Assembly (NCBI GenBank): GCA_030038475.1
Contig: JASHOU010000003.1
Span: forward strand, 1 to 40,188
Direction: 5' to 3'
Length of the DNA stretch: 40,188 nt
Origin: Terriglobales bacterium
GTDB taxonomy: Bacteria; Acidobacteriota; Terriglobia; Terriglobales; Acidobacteriaceae
Each line of letters opens with the position of its first letter. Position 1 is the stretch's first letter. Position numbers and translations under genes: made by a program. Under the pieces are notes generated by a model. That model did no database searches. It had not been told where the DNA came from and worked only from the letters and a program-made list of their open reading frames with translations. Shown one piece after another: positions 25,875-35,410 of the stretch.

Positions 25875-26854
25875 GCCCTCGCCTTGGCCCTGGGATGATG
25901 CTTCGCGTACACGCTCTTCAGCCGGTCGAGAGCAACGTGCGTATAAATCTGTGTCGTCGAGATATCGGCATGGCCGAGGATGGTCTGCACGGTGCGCAGG
26001 TCGGCGCCGTTCTCCACCATGTGGGTTGCGCACGAGTGTCGCAGCATGTGCGGACTGGCATGGCGTCCCGTGGCCAACGCTGCTTTGCCTACCAACTGCC
26101 AGACGCGCTGCCGGGTCAACCGCCGTCCTCCTGTTCCCAGAAACAGGAGCGGCGAACTTCTCTTCTTCGCGATCGCGCCTCTGCCGTCTTTCAAGTATCG
26201 TTGAAGCGCCTGCTGGGCGGGCACTCCAAGCGGAACCATGCGTTCTTTGTCGCCTTTGCCGCGCACCAGAATATATCCCATGTCGAGCTTCAAATCTTCC
26301 AGCCGCGCGTCGGCCACTTCAGAAACACGAACGCCTCCGGCATAAAGCAATTCGAGCATAGCTCGGTCGCGCAGCCAAAGCGCCTGCGCCCGCACTGTTT
26401 CATTGCCGGGCAGCTTCTCTGCAAGCATCGTTTCTGCGAGCGTTTTTTCGGATAGCTTCGCCCCGCCCAGCTTTGTTCCGGCCAGCATGGCCGCGACTTC
26501 ATCGCGGCTCAGCGCCTTGGGCAAAACTTTCCATTGTTTGGGCGAATCGATATTCAGGGTCGGATCTTTGTCGATCTTGCGATCGAGCAGCAGATGCCGG
26601 TAAAGATGCCGTATCGCCGACAGCTTGCGTCCCACCGAGCGTCCGTCCATGCCGTTCGAAAACAATTCGTGAATATATTCGCGCATATCGTCGCGCTGCG
26701 CTCCGGTCAGTTCCAGCCCGCGCTTTTCCAGGAACTCCGCAAACTGCGCCAGATCGCTGGCGTAAGCGGCAATCGTCAACTTCGCTGAGCCACGTTCCAC
26801 GCGCAGATAGTCGCGAAACGAGTCCAGCGTGTGCGTGTTGATCTCGGAAGGCAC
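25865..26854 (-). CDS. Tyrosine recombinase, XerC/XerD family (proximal copy)
   Basis: The 329-residue protein starts at GTG 26854 and has an N-terminal core-binding domain and a catalytic domain with Arg176 (GGVRVSE), Lys200 (RGKGDKER), His269 and Arg272 (HMLRHSCATH), His295 (LGHADIST) and Tyr304 (QIYTH). A charged insert of about 28 residues (128-156, KLGGAKLSEKTLAETMLA onward) near the start of the catalytic domain is not in the distal copy and is unusual for Xer proteins. It ends VYAKHHPRAKARANL, where the tail beyond HPRAK is encoded by the neighbouring inverted repeat. It lies 90 bases after truA in the same direction, and the pair could be cotranscribed. Confidence 0.95.
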   Translation of the reverse strand: MPSEINTHTLDSFRDYLRVERGSAKLTIAAYASDLAQFAEFLEKRGLELTGAQRDDMREYIHELFSNGMDGRSVGRKLSAIRHLYRHLLLDRKIDKDPTLNIDSPKQWKVLPKALSRDEVAAMLAGTKLGGAKLSEKTLAETMLAEKLPGNETVRAQALWLRDRAMLELLYAGGVRVSEVADARLEDLKLDMGYILVRGKGDKERMVPLGVPAQQALQRYLKDGRGAIAKKRSSPLLFLGTGGRRLTRQRVWQLVGKAALATGRHASPHMLRHSCATHMVENGADLRTVQTILGHADISTTQIYTHVALDRLKSVYAKHHPRAKARANL

Positions 26855-26944
26855 GAAACGAGTATCCGGCCTCCGACCGGAACCCGAAAAGTAACGAGCA
26901 GGATACGGGTCGGATGGAGAAGAACCGAGATTTCTTAGTTCTTG

Positions 26945-27787
26945 TCAAAGACTCGCCAAACCGACACCCGTCACCTCGTATTCCACTGCGACCAGATATA
27001 AGCCGCTGGCGGGCGCGGTCGGCCCGGCCGCGGTACGATCCCGCGCTGCCAGAATGCGGCGCAAATCTTCTACGCTCACCGTTCTCTTCCCAACCAGCAG
27101 GAATGTGCCCACCAGATTCCGCACCATGTGATGGAGAAATCCGCTGCCGCGAACCGTATAGGTCAGCTCTTCGCCTTCGCGCGTCCACAAAGAGGAAAAG
27201 ATGGTTCGGACGTTTATCGGTTGAGCATTCGACTCGTCAGCGTCCGTGCCGTCGTCATGATTCTTCGAAATATTCCTCCCACCCGTCATCCTTTCCACGC
27301 GCTTCGGATCTACCGCTGCGAACGAGGCAAAATCATGCTCACCCTCAACCACGCCGGCGGCTGCCATCATCGCCGATTCGTCCAGCGGATAAGGGTAATG
27401 CCAAACGTAGCGCACGAGGAACGGCGGACAGACGGCTCCGCGGTAAATGCGATAGCGATAAGTTTTGGCGCGCGCCGATTTGCGCGCGTGAAAATCAGGC
27501 GCAGCCTCGGCTACCTGCAGCACGCGAATTGAAGCCGGCAGAATGTCGTTCAACGCCCGCACCCAGTTTTCAACTGGAATGGCGGAGGCGGTCACGAAGC
27601 TGGCCACCTGCGCCAGCGCATGCACGCCCGCGTCGGTGCGGCCGGAGCCCTGGGGCAGTACATTTTCCCCGGTCAACCGTCCAATGGCTGAGGCGAGCAC
27701 ACCTTGTACCGTCGTTCGGCCAGGCTGCACCTGCCAGCCGGCAAATTCGGAGCCGTCATAAGTAAGGATCAGTTTGAGATTGCGCAC
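26945..27787 (-). CDS. truA: tRNA pseudouridine(38-40) synthase TruA
   Basis: The 280-residue enzyme isomerises uridines 38-40 in the anticodon arm of many tRNAs. It shows the family motif QGSGRTDAGVHALAQ with catalytic Asp52, the N-terminus LTYDGSEFAGWQVQPGRTTVQG, RAKTYRYRIYRG, FASFAA, and the C-terminal VRGSGFLHHMVRNLVGTFLLVGKR. It starts at GTG 27787. An insert near 170-185 (RNISKNHDDGTDADESNAQ) lengthens a loop relative to E. coli TruA. It is the first gene of the truA-recombinase-recombinase run on this strand. Confidence 0.97.
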   Translation of the reverse strand: MRNLKLILTYDGSEFAGWQVQPGRTTVQGVLASAIGRLTGENVLPQGSGRTDAGVHALAQVASFVTASAIPVENWVRALNDILPASIRVLQVAEAAPDFHARKSARAKTYRYRIYRGAVCPPFLVRYVWHYPYPLDESAMMAAAGVVEGEHDFASFAAVDPKRVERMTGGRNISKNHDDGTDADESNAQPINVRTIFSSLWTREGEELTYTVRGSGFLHHMVRNLVGTFLLVGKRTVSVEDLRRILAARDRTAAGPTAPASGLYLVAVEYEVTGVGLASL

Positions 27788-28139
27788 GTGTTTATTCGAA
27801 TTCCGCGCAGCGGGAACGCTTATTTACTCTTCGCGAGCTCTGCCGCGGCGCCCGCCGAAGAGGTGTCCTTCTTGTATCCGCGGCGCGACAATGCGTCAGC
27901 TATACTATTTCACTTACGATCCAATTATTCACGAGCTATGCGTACAAAAGAATGCGTTTCCTCGCCGGAGGCGAGGTTTTCGCGGAGATTGCAAGGAACT
28001 CTTGCCCGTCTTTCTGCGTATTAACTGAGTGCCAGCGGAAGTGTGAACTACCGGATCCGTGCCAACTGATCGCGATCGCTTGAGCCGGTCGCCAGAGCCG
28101 ATCGAATCGTCAGACTTTGATCCATTGGAGATGATGCGA
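27788..28139. other. Divergent intergenic region between truA and the TolC-family gene
   Basis: I see no supportable ORF. A TATACT sequence at 27901-27906 could be part of a plus-strand promoter but lacks a matching -35. GGAG at 28127-28130 is the ribosome binding site of the TolC-family gene. Confidence 0.45.
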
Positions 28140-30203
28140 ATGCAAAGTTCTTCACCGTCGAACGTCTTTCAGCAAACTGCCGTTTCGCTTTTTTTTGTCG
28201 CAGCCATGGCCGCTTCCGTCTGGGCGCAGGATGCCGCGCCGGTTCCGACCGCGCCTTCGGCCCAGGTGCCGGTGCAAAGTGCTGTGTCGTCGTCGCAGCC
28301 GTTTAATGTGCAGGAGTATGCCAAACCCCGCTCGCACTTCCCCAATCTGATCGCTCCTTACCAGGCACGGCATGTGGAACCGCCAAATCTCTCGAATACG
28401 CCGCGCATCGACCAGTTCATGCGCGACGGCAAACTTTATATCTCCATGAATGACGCGATCGCGCTGGCGCTCGAAAATAACCTTGACATTGCTATTGCGC
28501 GCTACAACCTGAACATCGCGGATACCGATGTTTGGCGCGCGAAAGCAGGAGCGGCGACACTCGGCGTGAATAGCGGCGTCGTGCAGAACACGCCCGGTGG
28601 CGGTGTAGGCGGACTTGGAACGCAGGTCGGTTCCGGCCAGGGCGGCACTTCTGTCGCAGCCGGCGGCGCCGGAGCAGGCTCAGGCGGCTTGGTAGTATCG
28701 ACCCTCGGCAGCGGTTCGCCCCTTACGAGTTTTGACCCAATTTTGACTAGCACCTTGCAGAATGATCACGACAAGCTCAACTGCACGACTCCTTTTTGCG
28801 GGGATGTTCAAAATACGGCCACGGCGAATTTTACCTATACCCAAGGATTTCAGTGGGGCACGAATTTAAGCGTCGGCTTCACCAATGCCCGCCAAACATC
28901 GAATAATCCCTACAACCTCCTGAGTCCCAGTATCACTTCCGGCTTTCAATTCAAGCTCACGCAGCACCTGCTGCAGGGTTTCGGATTTGCGGCCAACGAT
29001 CGCTACATTCGCATCGCGAAAAACAATCGTGAGATTTCCGACGTCGCATTCCGGCTGCAAACGATCACCACCGTCGACCAGATCGAGAACATGTACTGGG
29101 ACCTGGTTTACGCCTACGAAAACGTCAGAGTGCAAAAAGAACAGCTGGCCTTTGCCCAGAAGACTCTTTCCGATAACAAAAAGCAGGTCGAGATCGGAAC
29201 GCTGGCGCCGATCGAAGTGGTTCGCGCCCAAAGCACGGTAGCTAGCGATCAGCAGACGCTGACGGTCGCACAGACGAACCTGCAACTCGAACAGCTCCTC
29301 ATGAAAAACGCGCTGAGCCGCACCCTGGTGGATCCCGTGCTCGCCGACGCTGAAGTGATTCCGACTTCGACCATGGAACTTCCGGCGCAGGAACCGGTGA
29401 TTCCGACGCAGGATCTGGTGGACCAGGCGCTCGGTCATCGCCCCGATTTAGCCGAAGCGCGCATCAATCTGACCAATACCGAGATCAGCAACAAGGCCAT
29501 TCGAAACGCCCTGCTGCCAACCGTGGATCTTTTTGCCTATTACGGCGGCACCGGCCTCGGCGGAAATGAAAGTCCGTTTTTCGTGTGTTCTCCGGCGAAC
29601 TACCTCAACAACCCATCATTTTGCGACGGGCAATTCGAGTCGTTCCCGAACACTTCCTATCCGAGCACACTGAATCAACTCGTCAACTCGACCGCCTCCG
29701 ACAAGGGCGCGGGCATCACCGTGAACATTCCGCTTCGAAATCGTGTCGGGCAGGCCACGCAAGTACGCTCCGAGTTCGAATACCGGCAGGCGCAGCTGCG
29801 TCTTCAACAAATCGAAAACCAGGTCCGGATCGAGGTGCGCAACGCGCAATTCGGAGTGCAGCAGAATCGCGCCAGTGTCGATTCCGCCCAGGCCGCGGTC
29901 GATTTAGCGCGCCAGTCTTTGGACGCTGAGCAAAAAAAATATGCGCTCGGCGCTTCGACTTCGACTTTGGTCCTGCAGAACCAAGCAGCGCTTACTCAGG
30001 CCGAAGTGACGCTTGTCTCCGCCAAAGCTGCGTATGAAAAAGCGCAAGTCGAGTTGGATCGCGCGACTGGTTTGTTGCTTGATCACGCGGGCATCCTGAT
30101 TGGCGACGCCGAGCGCGGCCAGGTTTCTCACATGCCGAATATTCCGCACATTGCGCCGATGCCCGCCGACCAGCAGACGTCGACGAACCCTCCGGCGCAG
30201 TAG
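28140..30203 (+). CDS. TolC-family outer membrane efflux protein
   Basis: This long protein (687 residues from ATG 28140, preceded by GGAG) is secreted: AVSLFFVAAMAASVWAQ is a signal peptide. The body has two outer membrane efflux (OEP) repeats, with alternating helices such as NNREISDVAFRLQTITTVDQIENMYWDLVYAYENVRVQKEQLAFAQKTL, ALGHRPDLAEARINLTNTEIS and ENQVRIEVRNAQFGVQQNRASVDSAQAAVDLARQSL. A Gly/Ser-rich segment (about 150-200) with an Asn/Gln-rich start is longer than in E. coli TolC. It probably forms a trimeric outer membrane channel for tripartite efflux or secretion; no inner-membrane partner is adjacent. Earlier starts exist at 28059 (GTG) and 28131. Confidence 0.9.
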   Translation: MQSSSPSNVFQQTAVSLFFVAAMAASVWAQDAAPVPTAPSAQVPVQSAVSSSQPFNVQEYAKPRSHFPNLIAPYQARHVEPPNLSNTPRIDQFMRDGKLYISMNDAIALALENNLDIAIARYNLNIADTDVWRAKAGAATLGVNSGVVQNTPGGGVGGLGTQVGSGQGGTSVAAGGAGAGSGGLVVSTLGSGSPLTSFDPILTSTLQNDHDKLNCTTPFCGDVQNTATANFTYTQGFQWGTNLSVGFTNARQTSNNPYNLLSPSITSGFQFKLTQHLLQGFGFAANDRYIRIAKNNREISDVAFRLQTITTVDQIENMYWDLVYAYENVRVQKEQLAFAQKTLSDNKKQVEIGTLAPIEVVRAQSTVASDQQTLTVAQTNLQLEQLLMKNALSRTLVDPVLADAEVIPTSTMELPAQEPVIPTQDLVDQALGHRPDLAEARINLTNTEISNKAIRNALLPTVDLFAYYGGTGLGGNESPFFVCSPANYLNNPSFCDGQFESFPNTSYPSTLNQLVNSTASDKGAGITVNIPLRNRVGQATQVRSEFEYRQAQLRLQQIENQVRIEVRNAQFGVQQNRASVDSAQAAVDLARQSLDAEQKKYALGASTSTLVLQNQAALTQAEVTLVSAKAAYEKAQVELDRATGLLLDHAGILIGDAERGQVSHMPNIPHIAPMPADQQTSTNPPAQ

Positions 30204-30244
30204 TAGTCACGGTATTGCTCGACGCGCAACGGTCGGGACGATTG

Positions 30245-31252
30245 TCACTTTTGCAATCGCGCGCTGGACAGCGTGGCGTTCTGCGGGTTCGGCCGGTTGA
30301 ACTTGAGCACAGTACCGGCGAGATAGTTCCAGCAAACGATCCAGGGCACAATGAAGGAGTAAAGCAATCGTGCAGCGATAGCGGATGGCGTGGCTACTTG
30401 CCGGAACCCCTGCCAATTCAGGCGAAGCGCAAAATAGATTTCCAGCACCAGCACGCCGAGCAACGCAATTGGCGTCCACGGCAGAAGCGCCAGCGCGGCT
30501 ATCTCGGCAAGGCAGCGCGCCAGGTTTCTAACCAATCGAACTCTCCTGATTCCCGCCACGCCGTCTCCGAATTCATAGCGGGCTAACTGCACAATGGCGC
30601 TTTTCAACGAATGGCGGGGCCGGTAGAGGGCTTTTGCATTGCGGACGAACGCTGGCTTGCAAGCGCTCCGCGCGCGAAGATCGAATCCTGAGTCATCAAT
30701 GTGAAGACTCGTCTCCGGAAATCCGCCAATCGATTTCCATAACCGCCGCGTAAAAGCCATCGACCGTGCGGTGCACGACTTGGTCTTCGCATCCAGAGTC
30801 AGGCTGACGCCCAAAAATGGCGCACAAGCGATATCCCAGAGGGTCCGATCTGCGGGATCGATGCAGGCGCCACCCAGCGCATACTCCGATTCGCCGGCGA
30901 GAATCGGGGCAGTCAAGTTTGCCAGCCAGTCCGGTGCGTAGACACAGCCGGCATCGGCACAAGCGATGACCTCAGAGGATGCCGCCGCAATAGCCACGTT
31001 GCGGCCGCGAGCGATGGGTCCCGGAGATACTTTCAGATTGCAGCTCTCATCGCGAATTGGTTTCAGAGCCGGATACCTCGACCGCGCCGCCTGCAACTTT
31101 TCCCAGGTGCCATCGGTAGAACCGCCGTCGACGATGACGATCTCTGCCGGAGTGACCGTCTGGCCAAACAGGCTGTCCATCATGGCATCGACATCGCCCG
31201 CCTCGTTCAGGACGGTGGAGATCACACTGATCGCAGGCATCTTACTGTTCAT
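30245..31252 (-). CDS. Family 2 glycosyltransferase with C-terminal membrane segments
   Basis: The open frame begins at 31573, but the GT-A fold starts MPAISVISTVLNEAGDVDAMM, so ATG 31252 (335 residues) is preferred; the longer form would overlap the divergent glycosyltransferase gene. The nucleotide-sugar motif VDGGSTDGTW (41-50) and the acceptor/metal motif ADAGC are present, followed by GGFPETSLHIDDSGFDLRARS. Hydrophobic segments near the end (CLAEIAALALLPWTPIALLGVLVLEIYFAL, LLYSFIVPWIVCWNYLAGTVL) suggest membrane anchoring. It likely transfers a sugar to an envelope polysaccharide or lipid; the donor and acceptor are not predictable. Confidence 0.8.
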   Translation of the reverse strand: MNSKMPAISVISTVLNEAGDVDAMMDSLFGQTVTPAEIVIVDGGSTDGTWEKLQAARSRYPALKPIRDESCNLKVSPGPIARGRNVAIAAASSEVIACADAGCVYAPDWLANLTAPILAGESEYALGGACIDPADRTLWDIACAPFLGVSLTLDAKTKSCTARSMAFTRRLWKSIGGFPETSLHIDDSGFDLRARSACKPAFVRNAKALYRPRHSLKSAIVQLARYEFGDGVAGIRRVRLVRNLARCLAEIAALALLPWTPIALLGVLVLEIYFALRLNWQGFRQVATPSAIAARLLYSFIVPWIVCWNYLAGTVLKFNRPNPQNATLSSARLQK

Positions 31253-31418
31253 CAAATCGGAATTATCTATCGAAAATGCGAGTCGAAGGCGCTTAGTTAC
31301 ACAATGATTCCAGCCGTCGCACACGATTATACAGATCGTTTTGCACGTGAATCCGCGGCCTCCGAGTTCGCTGTTTTTGTTGTGCGATAATGTGCCACTC
31401 AGAGTTTGAAAACCATTC

Positions 31419-32192
31419 ATGGGGCTTTCCGTCGCCATTGTTGCCTTCAACGAAGAACTTAATCTGGGCCGAACGCTGGCGAGCATTCGATGGGCCGATG
31501 AAATTGTCGTAGTCGATTCCGGTTCCACCGACCGCACCTGCGAAATCGCCCGCGAATTTGGCGCCCGCGTCATCCACGAACCCTGGCGGGGATACGTTGC
31601 GCAGAAAAATTACGCGCTCGAGCTCTGCACCCAGGACTGGATCCTTTCGCTCGACGCTGACGAAGAAGTTTCGCCGGGACTGGCGGACGAAATTCGCAAC
31701 GCAGTCTCGAGTGGTCAATTCGCGGGCTACACCGTTCCGCGCCAAAATCTTTTTCTCGGGCGCTGGATGCGCCACGGCGGCTTCTACCCTGATCCGAAGT
31801 TGCGCCTTTTTCGGCGCGGCGACGGCTACTCCACCGGCTTCGACCCTCACGATCACTTCGAGTTAAGAAGTCAAGAGCCCGTTGGACGTTTTCACCACCC
31901 GCTTTTGCATTACACGTACCCCACATTGACTTTGTATCTGGAGCACATGAACCGCTACTCATCGCTCGGCGCGAAAATGGCTCTGGCCAAGGGGTATAGC
32001 CGTTTCAGTGCACTCAACATCGTAGTGCGGCCGCTCGCCACCTTTATCTACAACTACTTTTTCCGGCTCGGTTTTCTCGACGGGCGCGAAGGGCTGCTGC
32101 TTCACCTCTATCACGCAGGATACGTTTCGTGGAAATACGCCAAAGCCTGGGAGCTAGCGCGGCAAGAGAACGATCGCAGCAAAACGGCTTGA
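31419..32192 (+). CDS. Family 2 glycosyltransferase, WaaE/KdtX-like
   Basis: The 257-residue protein has an intact GT-A core: LSVAIVAFNEELNLGRTLASI, VVVDSGSTDRT (Asp33), and the DxD-like LSLDADEE (79-81). Then GGFYPDPKLRLFRRG and the downstream HHPLLHYTYPTLTLYLEHMNRYSSLGAKMA region match the LPS-core beta-1,4-glucosyltransferase (WaaE) type. It lacks long transmembrane segments, though LDGREGLLLHLYHAGYVSWKY could associate with the membrane. It is divergent from the other glycosyltransferase gene across a 166-base spacer. Confidence 0.85.
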   Translation: MGLSVAIVAFNEELNLGRTLASIRWADEIVVVDSGSTDRTCEIAREFGARVIHEPWRGYVAQKNYALELCTQDWILSLDADEEVSPGLADEIRNAVSSGQFAGYTVPRQNLFLGRWMRHGGFYPDPKLRLFRRGDGYSTGFDPHDHFELRSQEPVGRFHHPLLHYTYPTLTLYLEHMNRYSSLGAKMALAKGYSRFSALNIVVRPLATFIYNYFFRLGFLDGREGLLLHLYHAGYVSWKYAKAWELARQENDRSKTA

Positions 32193-32262
32193 GATTTCTC
32201 GTCCAGCTCCCGCCTGAATCTTGGCAGCCGGGCCGGCTTTTTCTAAAGAACCGGAAAACGCA

Positions 32263-32952
32263 TCACCGCTTTGTAATGCGCATCACGTCGTGCTTCACTT
32301 CCACACTACGTTGCGGGAAGCTCGATTCGATATACGACTTCACATCCCCGACAGTAGGAATGCCGTTTTCGCCGGAAAGACACCGCGCATCGTCAAGCAA
32401 AACCACATGCGGATAAGGATGGCTAAGGATCATCTCCAACTCCGCTGATAGCCGTTGCCTGTCTGTCTCCATGCCCACCCAGCCGTAATAACCAGCGTCA
32501 AGCCAGAAAAGCGCTGGAGCGCGCAACAGCCCGAGCACATCAGGCATCACCACGCGGCTGTCTCCGCAGAAGATTCGAATGTGTTGGTCGTTGGCGAACT
32601 TATGCCGAGCGCGCTCCGCCAGCTCGGGCGCGTATTCAATCGAATAGATACGCTCAAAATGGCGTTTCATAGCCGCGACCATTTCGCCGTAGTAAGTTCC
32701 AGTTTCAACCAACGTCGTCAGGCCGAATTTCTCGCTGTATTCCCGCACGACTTTCTGCTTCAGCAGGTGCGGAGATCGCGCCGGACGGCCGCGCAGAATC
32801 CAGTACCAATAATCGGGATAATGGCCAACCGCTTTGTACACGCCGTAAACGGGCGTGCGCTGCAACAACCGCCGAAACGCTTTCAGAATTTCCTCCGCCG
32901 AAGAAAGACCAGCATAGGTGCCCAAGAAAACCAGCGTCAAGCGCCGGCTCAT
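32263..32952 (-). CDS. SAM-dependent methyltransferase-like protein
   Basis: The 229-residue protein has a motif I-like segment LVETGTYYGEMVAAM (81-95), a motif II-like acidic end IEYAPE (105-110), DS at the next strand (FCGDSRV) and FWLDAGY at 149-155, as in class I Rossmann methyltransferases. The N-terminus carries a short hydrophobic or amphipathic stretch (TLVFLGTYAGL). The catalytic substrate is unknown; close homologues are often annotated only as hypothetical or FkbM-like. It is convergent with the WaaE-like gene and sits among surface polysaccharide genes, so it may modify a glycan. Confidence 0.65.
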   Translation of the reverse strand: MSRRLTLVFLGTYAGLSSAEEILKAFRRLLQRTPVYGVYKAVGHYPDYWYWILRGRPARSPHLLKQKVVREYSEKFGLTTLVETGTYYGEMVAAMKRHFERIYSIEYAPELAERARHKFANDQHIRIFCGDSRVVMPDVLGLLRAPALFWLDAGYYGWVGMETDRQRLSAELEMILSHPYPHVVLLDDARCLSGENGIPTVGDVKSYIESSFPQRSVEVKHDVMRITKR

Positions 32953-33109
32953 TCCCCCCGCAGTTAGGAACGCGCTCCGAGCAAGGGTCGAAAGAGTGCT
33001 GCGGTGCGGAATTCGATCCTGACTACTCCCAACCGCTCGGTCGGTCGTGCCATTTTGCAGCCCGGCAGCGCTCCTCTATCATCAAAGGAGTGGTCACCGT
33101 GGGACATGA

Positions 33110-34918
33110 ATGCCCGAGAATAAGCCAAAATCCAATCCTCGCAAGACCGTAACCGAGAACCCAGCCTCCGACATTTGTGACGGCCGCCATCCCGCCGAGT
33201 CTGAAAAAGAATGGGCCGAGAAGACACTCGCGCCCACGCTCGACAAAGCTCCCGAAAAGCCGATCGGCGCGGCCACCGGCACCAACCTCGACGAGCATGG
33301 CCACGCTCGTTTTAGCACGATCTCCAACGTTCCCATCCGCCGCCTTTACACGCAAGCCGATTTGCCCGCTGACTGGAACTACGATCAGTATCTCGGCTAC
33401 CCCGGCCAACCGCCATACACGCGCGGCATTCACGCGACCGGCTACCGCGGCAAGCTGTGGACGATGCGCATGTTTTCCGGTTTCGCTTCACCCGAAGAAA
33501 CGAACAAGCGCTACAAGTATCTGCTCGAGCACGGCGGCGGCGGACTCTCTGTCGCCTTCGACCTGCCAACGCTCATGGGTTACGACTCCGACCACCCCGC
33601 CAGCGAAGGCGAAGTCGGCAAATGCGGCGTGGCCATCGATTCGCTCGAAGACATGGAGATTCTCTTTGACGGCATCAACCTCGAGCAAACAACCACCTCG
33701 ATGACCATCAACTCGCCGGCCAGTGTGCTCTGGGCCATGTATCTGGTGGTGGCCGAAGAGCAGGGCGCCGACTGGAAGAAAATCTCTGGCACCGTTCAGA
33801 ACGACATCCTCAAGGAATATATCGCGCAGAAGGAATACATCTATCCGCCGGCGCCGTCGATGCGTCTGGTCGTAGATACCTTCGAGTTCGGCTCCGAATT
33901 CACGCCGCGATTCAACACCATTTCCATCAGTGGCTATCACATTCGCGAAGCTGGATCGACAGCGCTGCAGGAGCTCGCCTTTACCATCTACGATGGCGTC
34001 GAATATGTCGAGTGGGCGCGCCGCCGCGGACTAGATGTTGACGACTTCGGGCCGCGCCTCAGTTTCTTCTTCAATGCACACAACGACTTTTTCGAGGAAA
34101 TCGCCAAATACCGCGCCGCGCGCAAGATCTGGTATCGCCTCATGAAAGACCGTTTCGGCGCGAAAAACGATCGCACGCGTCTGATGCGCTTCCACACTCA
34201 GACCGCGGGTGTGTCTCTCCCCGCACAGCAACCGATGAACAACATCGCACGCGTGGCATTACAGGCGCTGGCAGCGGTGCTCGGCGGCACGCAGTCGCTG
34301 CATACCGACGCCTACGACGAAGCGCTAGCCCTGCCAACTGCCGAAGCCGCGCGCATTGCCCTGCGCACACAGCAGATCATCGCGTTCGAGTCCGGCGTAG
34401 CGCAAACCGTCGATCCGCTCGGCGGCAGTTACTTCGTCGAGAAGCAAACTCTCGACATGGAAAAGGGCGCGTTTGATTACTTCGAGAAACTTGACCAGAT
34501 GGGCGGAATGGTCAAAGCCATCGAGCGCGGATACCCACAGAAGGAAATTGCCGAGGCTAGTTATCAGTACCAGCGGGCGGTGGAAGCCAACGAAAAGATT
34601 ACAGTTGGCGTCAATGATTTCGTGATCGAGGAAGAGTCACCCAACATCCTCTACATCGACGAATCTGTAGCCCGCGCTCAGGAGCGCAAACTCAAAGCCT
34701 TGCGCAGCCGCCGGTCGAATGAAGAAGTAGCGCGATGTCTCGATGCTCTCAAGCGGGCGGCAGCCAAAACTCCCACTGCGGGCAGCAATGGCAATATTTG
34801 CGATGCCAACACCATGCCCTACATCATCGACGCCGTGCGCGCCTACGCCACGGTTGGCGAAATCTGCGAAGCCTTGCGCCAGGTGTACGGGACTTATACG
34901 GAAGTCAGCATCACGTAA
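33110..34918 (+). CDS. B12-dependent acyl-CoA mutase large subunit, isobutyryl-CoA mutase (IcmA)-like
   Basis: The 602-residue protein is the substrate-binding TIM-barrel part of a methylmalonyl-CoA mutase-family enzyme (residues about 65-590): [67 protein letters not shown] (Tyr276, His277), [10 protein letters not shown]-type [14 protein letters not shown] and the [16 protein letters not shown] region. It lacks the C-terminal B12-binding domain (no DXHXXG), so a separate small subunit must supply it; none is adjacent. At the two specificity positions it has Phe122 and Gln240 where methylmalonyl-CoA mutase has Tyr89 and Arg207 (P. freudenreichii numbering), matching isobutyryl-CoA mutase (IcmA). 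Predicted reaction: isobutyryl-CoA to n-butyryl-CoA. Confidence 0.9.
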   Translation: MPENKPKSNPRKTVTENPASDICDGRHPAESEKEWAEKTLAPTLDKAPEKPIGAATGTNLDEHGHARFSTISNVPIRRLYTQADLPADWNYDQYLGYPGQPPYTRGIHATGYRGKLWTMRMFSGFASPEETNKRYKYLLEHGGGGLSVAFDLPTLMGYDSDHPASEGEVGKCGVAIDSLEDMEILFDGINLEQTTTSMTINSPASVLWAMYLVVAEEQGADWKKISGTVQNDILKEYIAQKEYIYPPAPSMRLVVDTFEFGSEFTPRFNTISISGYHIREAGSTALQELAFTIYDGVEYVEWARRRGLDVDDFGPRLSFFFNAHNDFFEEIAKYRAARKIWYRLMKDRFGAKNDRTRLMRFHTQTAGVSLPAQQPMNNIARVALQALAAVLGGTQSLHTDAYDEALALPTAEAARIALRTQQIIAFESGVAQTVDPLGGSYFVEKQTLDMEKGAFDYFEKLDQMGGMVKAIERGYPQKEIAEASYQYQRAVEANEKITVGVNDFVIEEESPNILYIDESVARAQERKLKALRSRRSNEEVARCLDALKRAAAKTPTAGSNGNICDANTMPYIIDAVRAYATVGEICEALRQVYGTYTEVSIT

Positions 34919-34990
34919 TTTTCCCGCCTTGATTGTTTTCCGCGGCAAGACGCTTCCAACTCCGCATTTCAGCTTTTACAAGATCGCAAC

Positions 34991-35015
34991 TTGAGGTTGC
35001 AATTTGCAACCTCAA
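34991..35015. repeat. 25-bp palindrome, copy 1, inside the ORF6N remnant
   Basis: Two perfect 12-bp arms, TTGAGGTTGCAA and its reverse complement, flank one central T. In the reading frame it encodes LRLQFATS, the conserved core of ORF6N domains. Confidence 0.9.
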
Positions 35016-35329
35016 GATTTAGACACGGCGGTCGGCGCTCCCTACCCTATGCCTTCACCGAACATGGTGCGATGATGGCTGCAACGGTGCTTAATTCGAA
35101 ACAGGCTGTAGAAATGAGCGTTTTCGTGGTACGCGCTTTTGTCCGTTTACGCGAGATCCTAGCTACCAATAAAGAGCTCGCCGACAGGTTGGACGAATTG
35201 GAGCAGCATTTGGAAACGCACGATGGCACAATTCGAGAAATCGTGAAGGCCATGAAGGAGCTGATGATTCCGGCACGCCGTCGACGAAGCAAGATTGGAT
35301 TCGAACTGCCAAAGGCCCAGATTGCGTAG
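34991..35329 (+). pseudogene. ORF6N-domain protein, 5'-truncated remnant
   Basis: The 112 codons from 34991 match the C-terminal half of ORF6N-domain (phage-antirepressor-like) proteins: LRLQFATS, then HGGRRSLPYAFTEHGAMMAATVLNSKQAVEMSVFVVRAFVRLREILATNKELADRLDELEQHLETHDGTIREI in general outline, ending in a basic segment (ARRRRSKIGFELP). The N-terminal part (normally LIRGQKVM..DLAELYG..) is missing: upstream codons back to the stop at 34916 show no match, and no ATG start exists. I therefore treat it as a decayed gene rather than functional. The first 25 bases are one of two copies of a perfect palindrome that bracket the remnant; the second is at 35411-35435. Confidence 0.7.
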
Positions 35330-35410
35330 TTGGCATCTGAATTTCCCGGCAACGCCGGCGGATTCCTTGCGATCTTAAGCTCCAGACAGCCCAACCGCGA
35401 GTTCACCATC

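Noticed and set aside
33110-34918. Complete methylmalonyl-CoA mutase
   Set aside because: The B12-binding domain is absent and two specificity residues differ.
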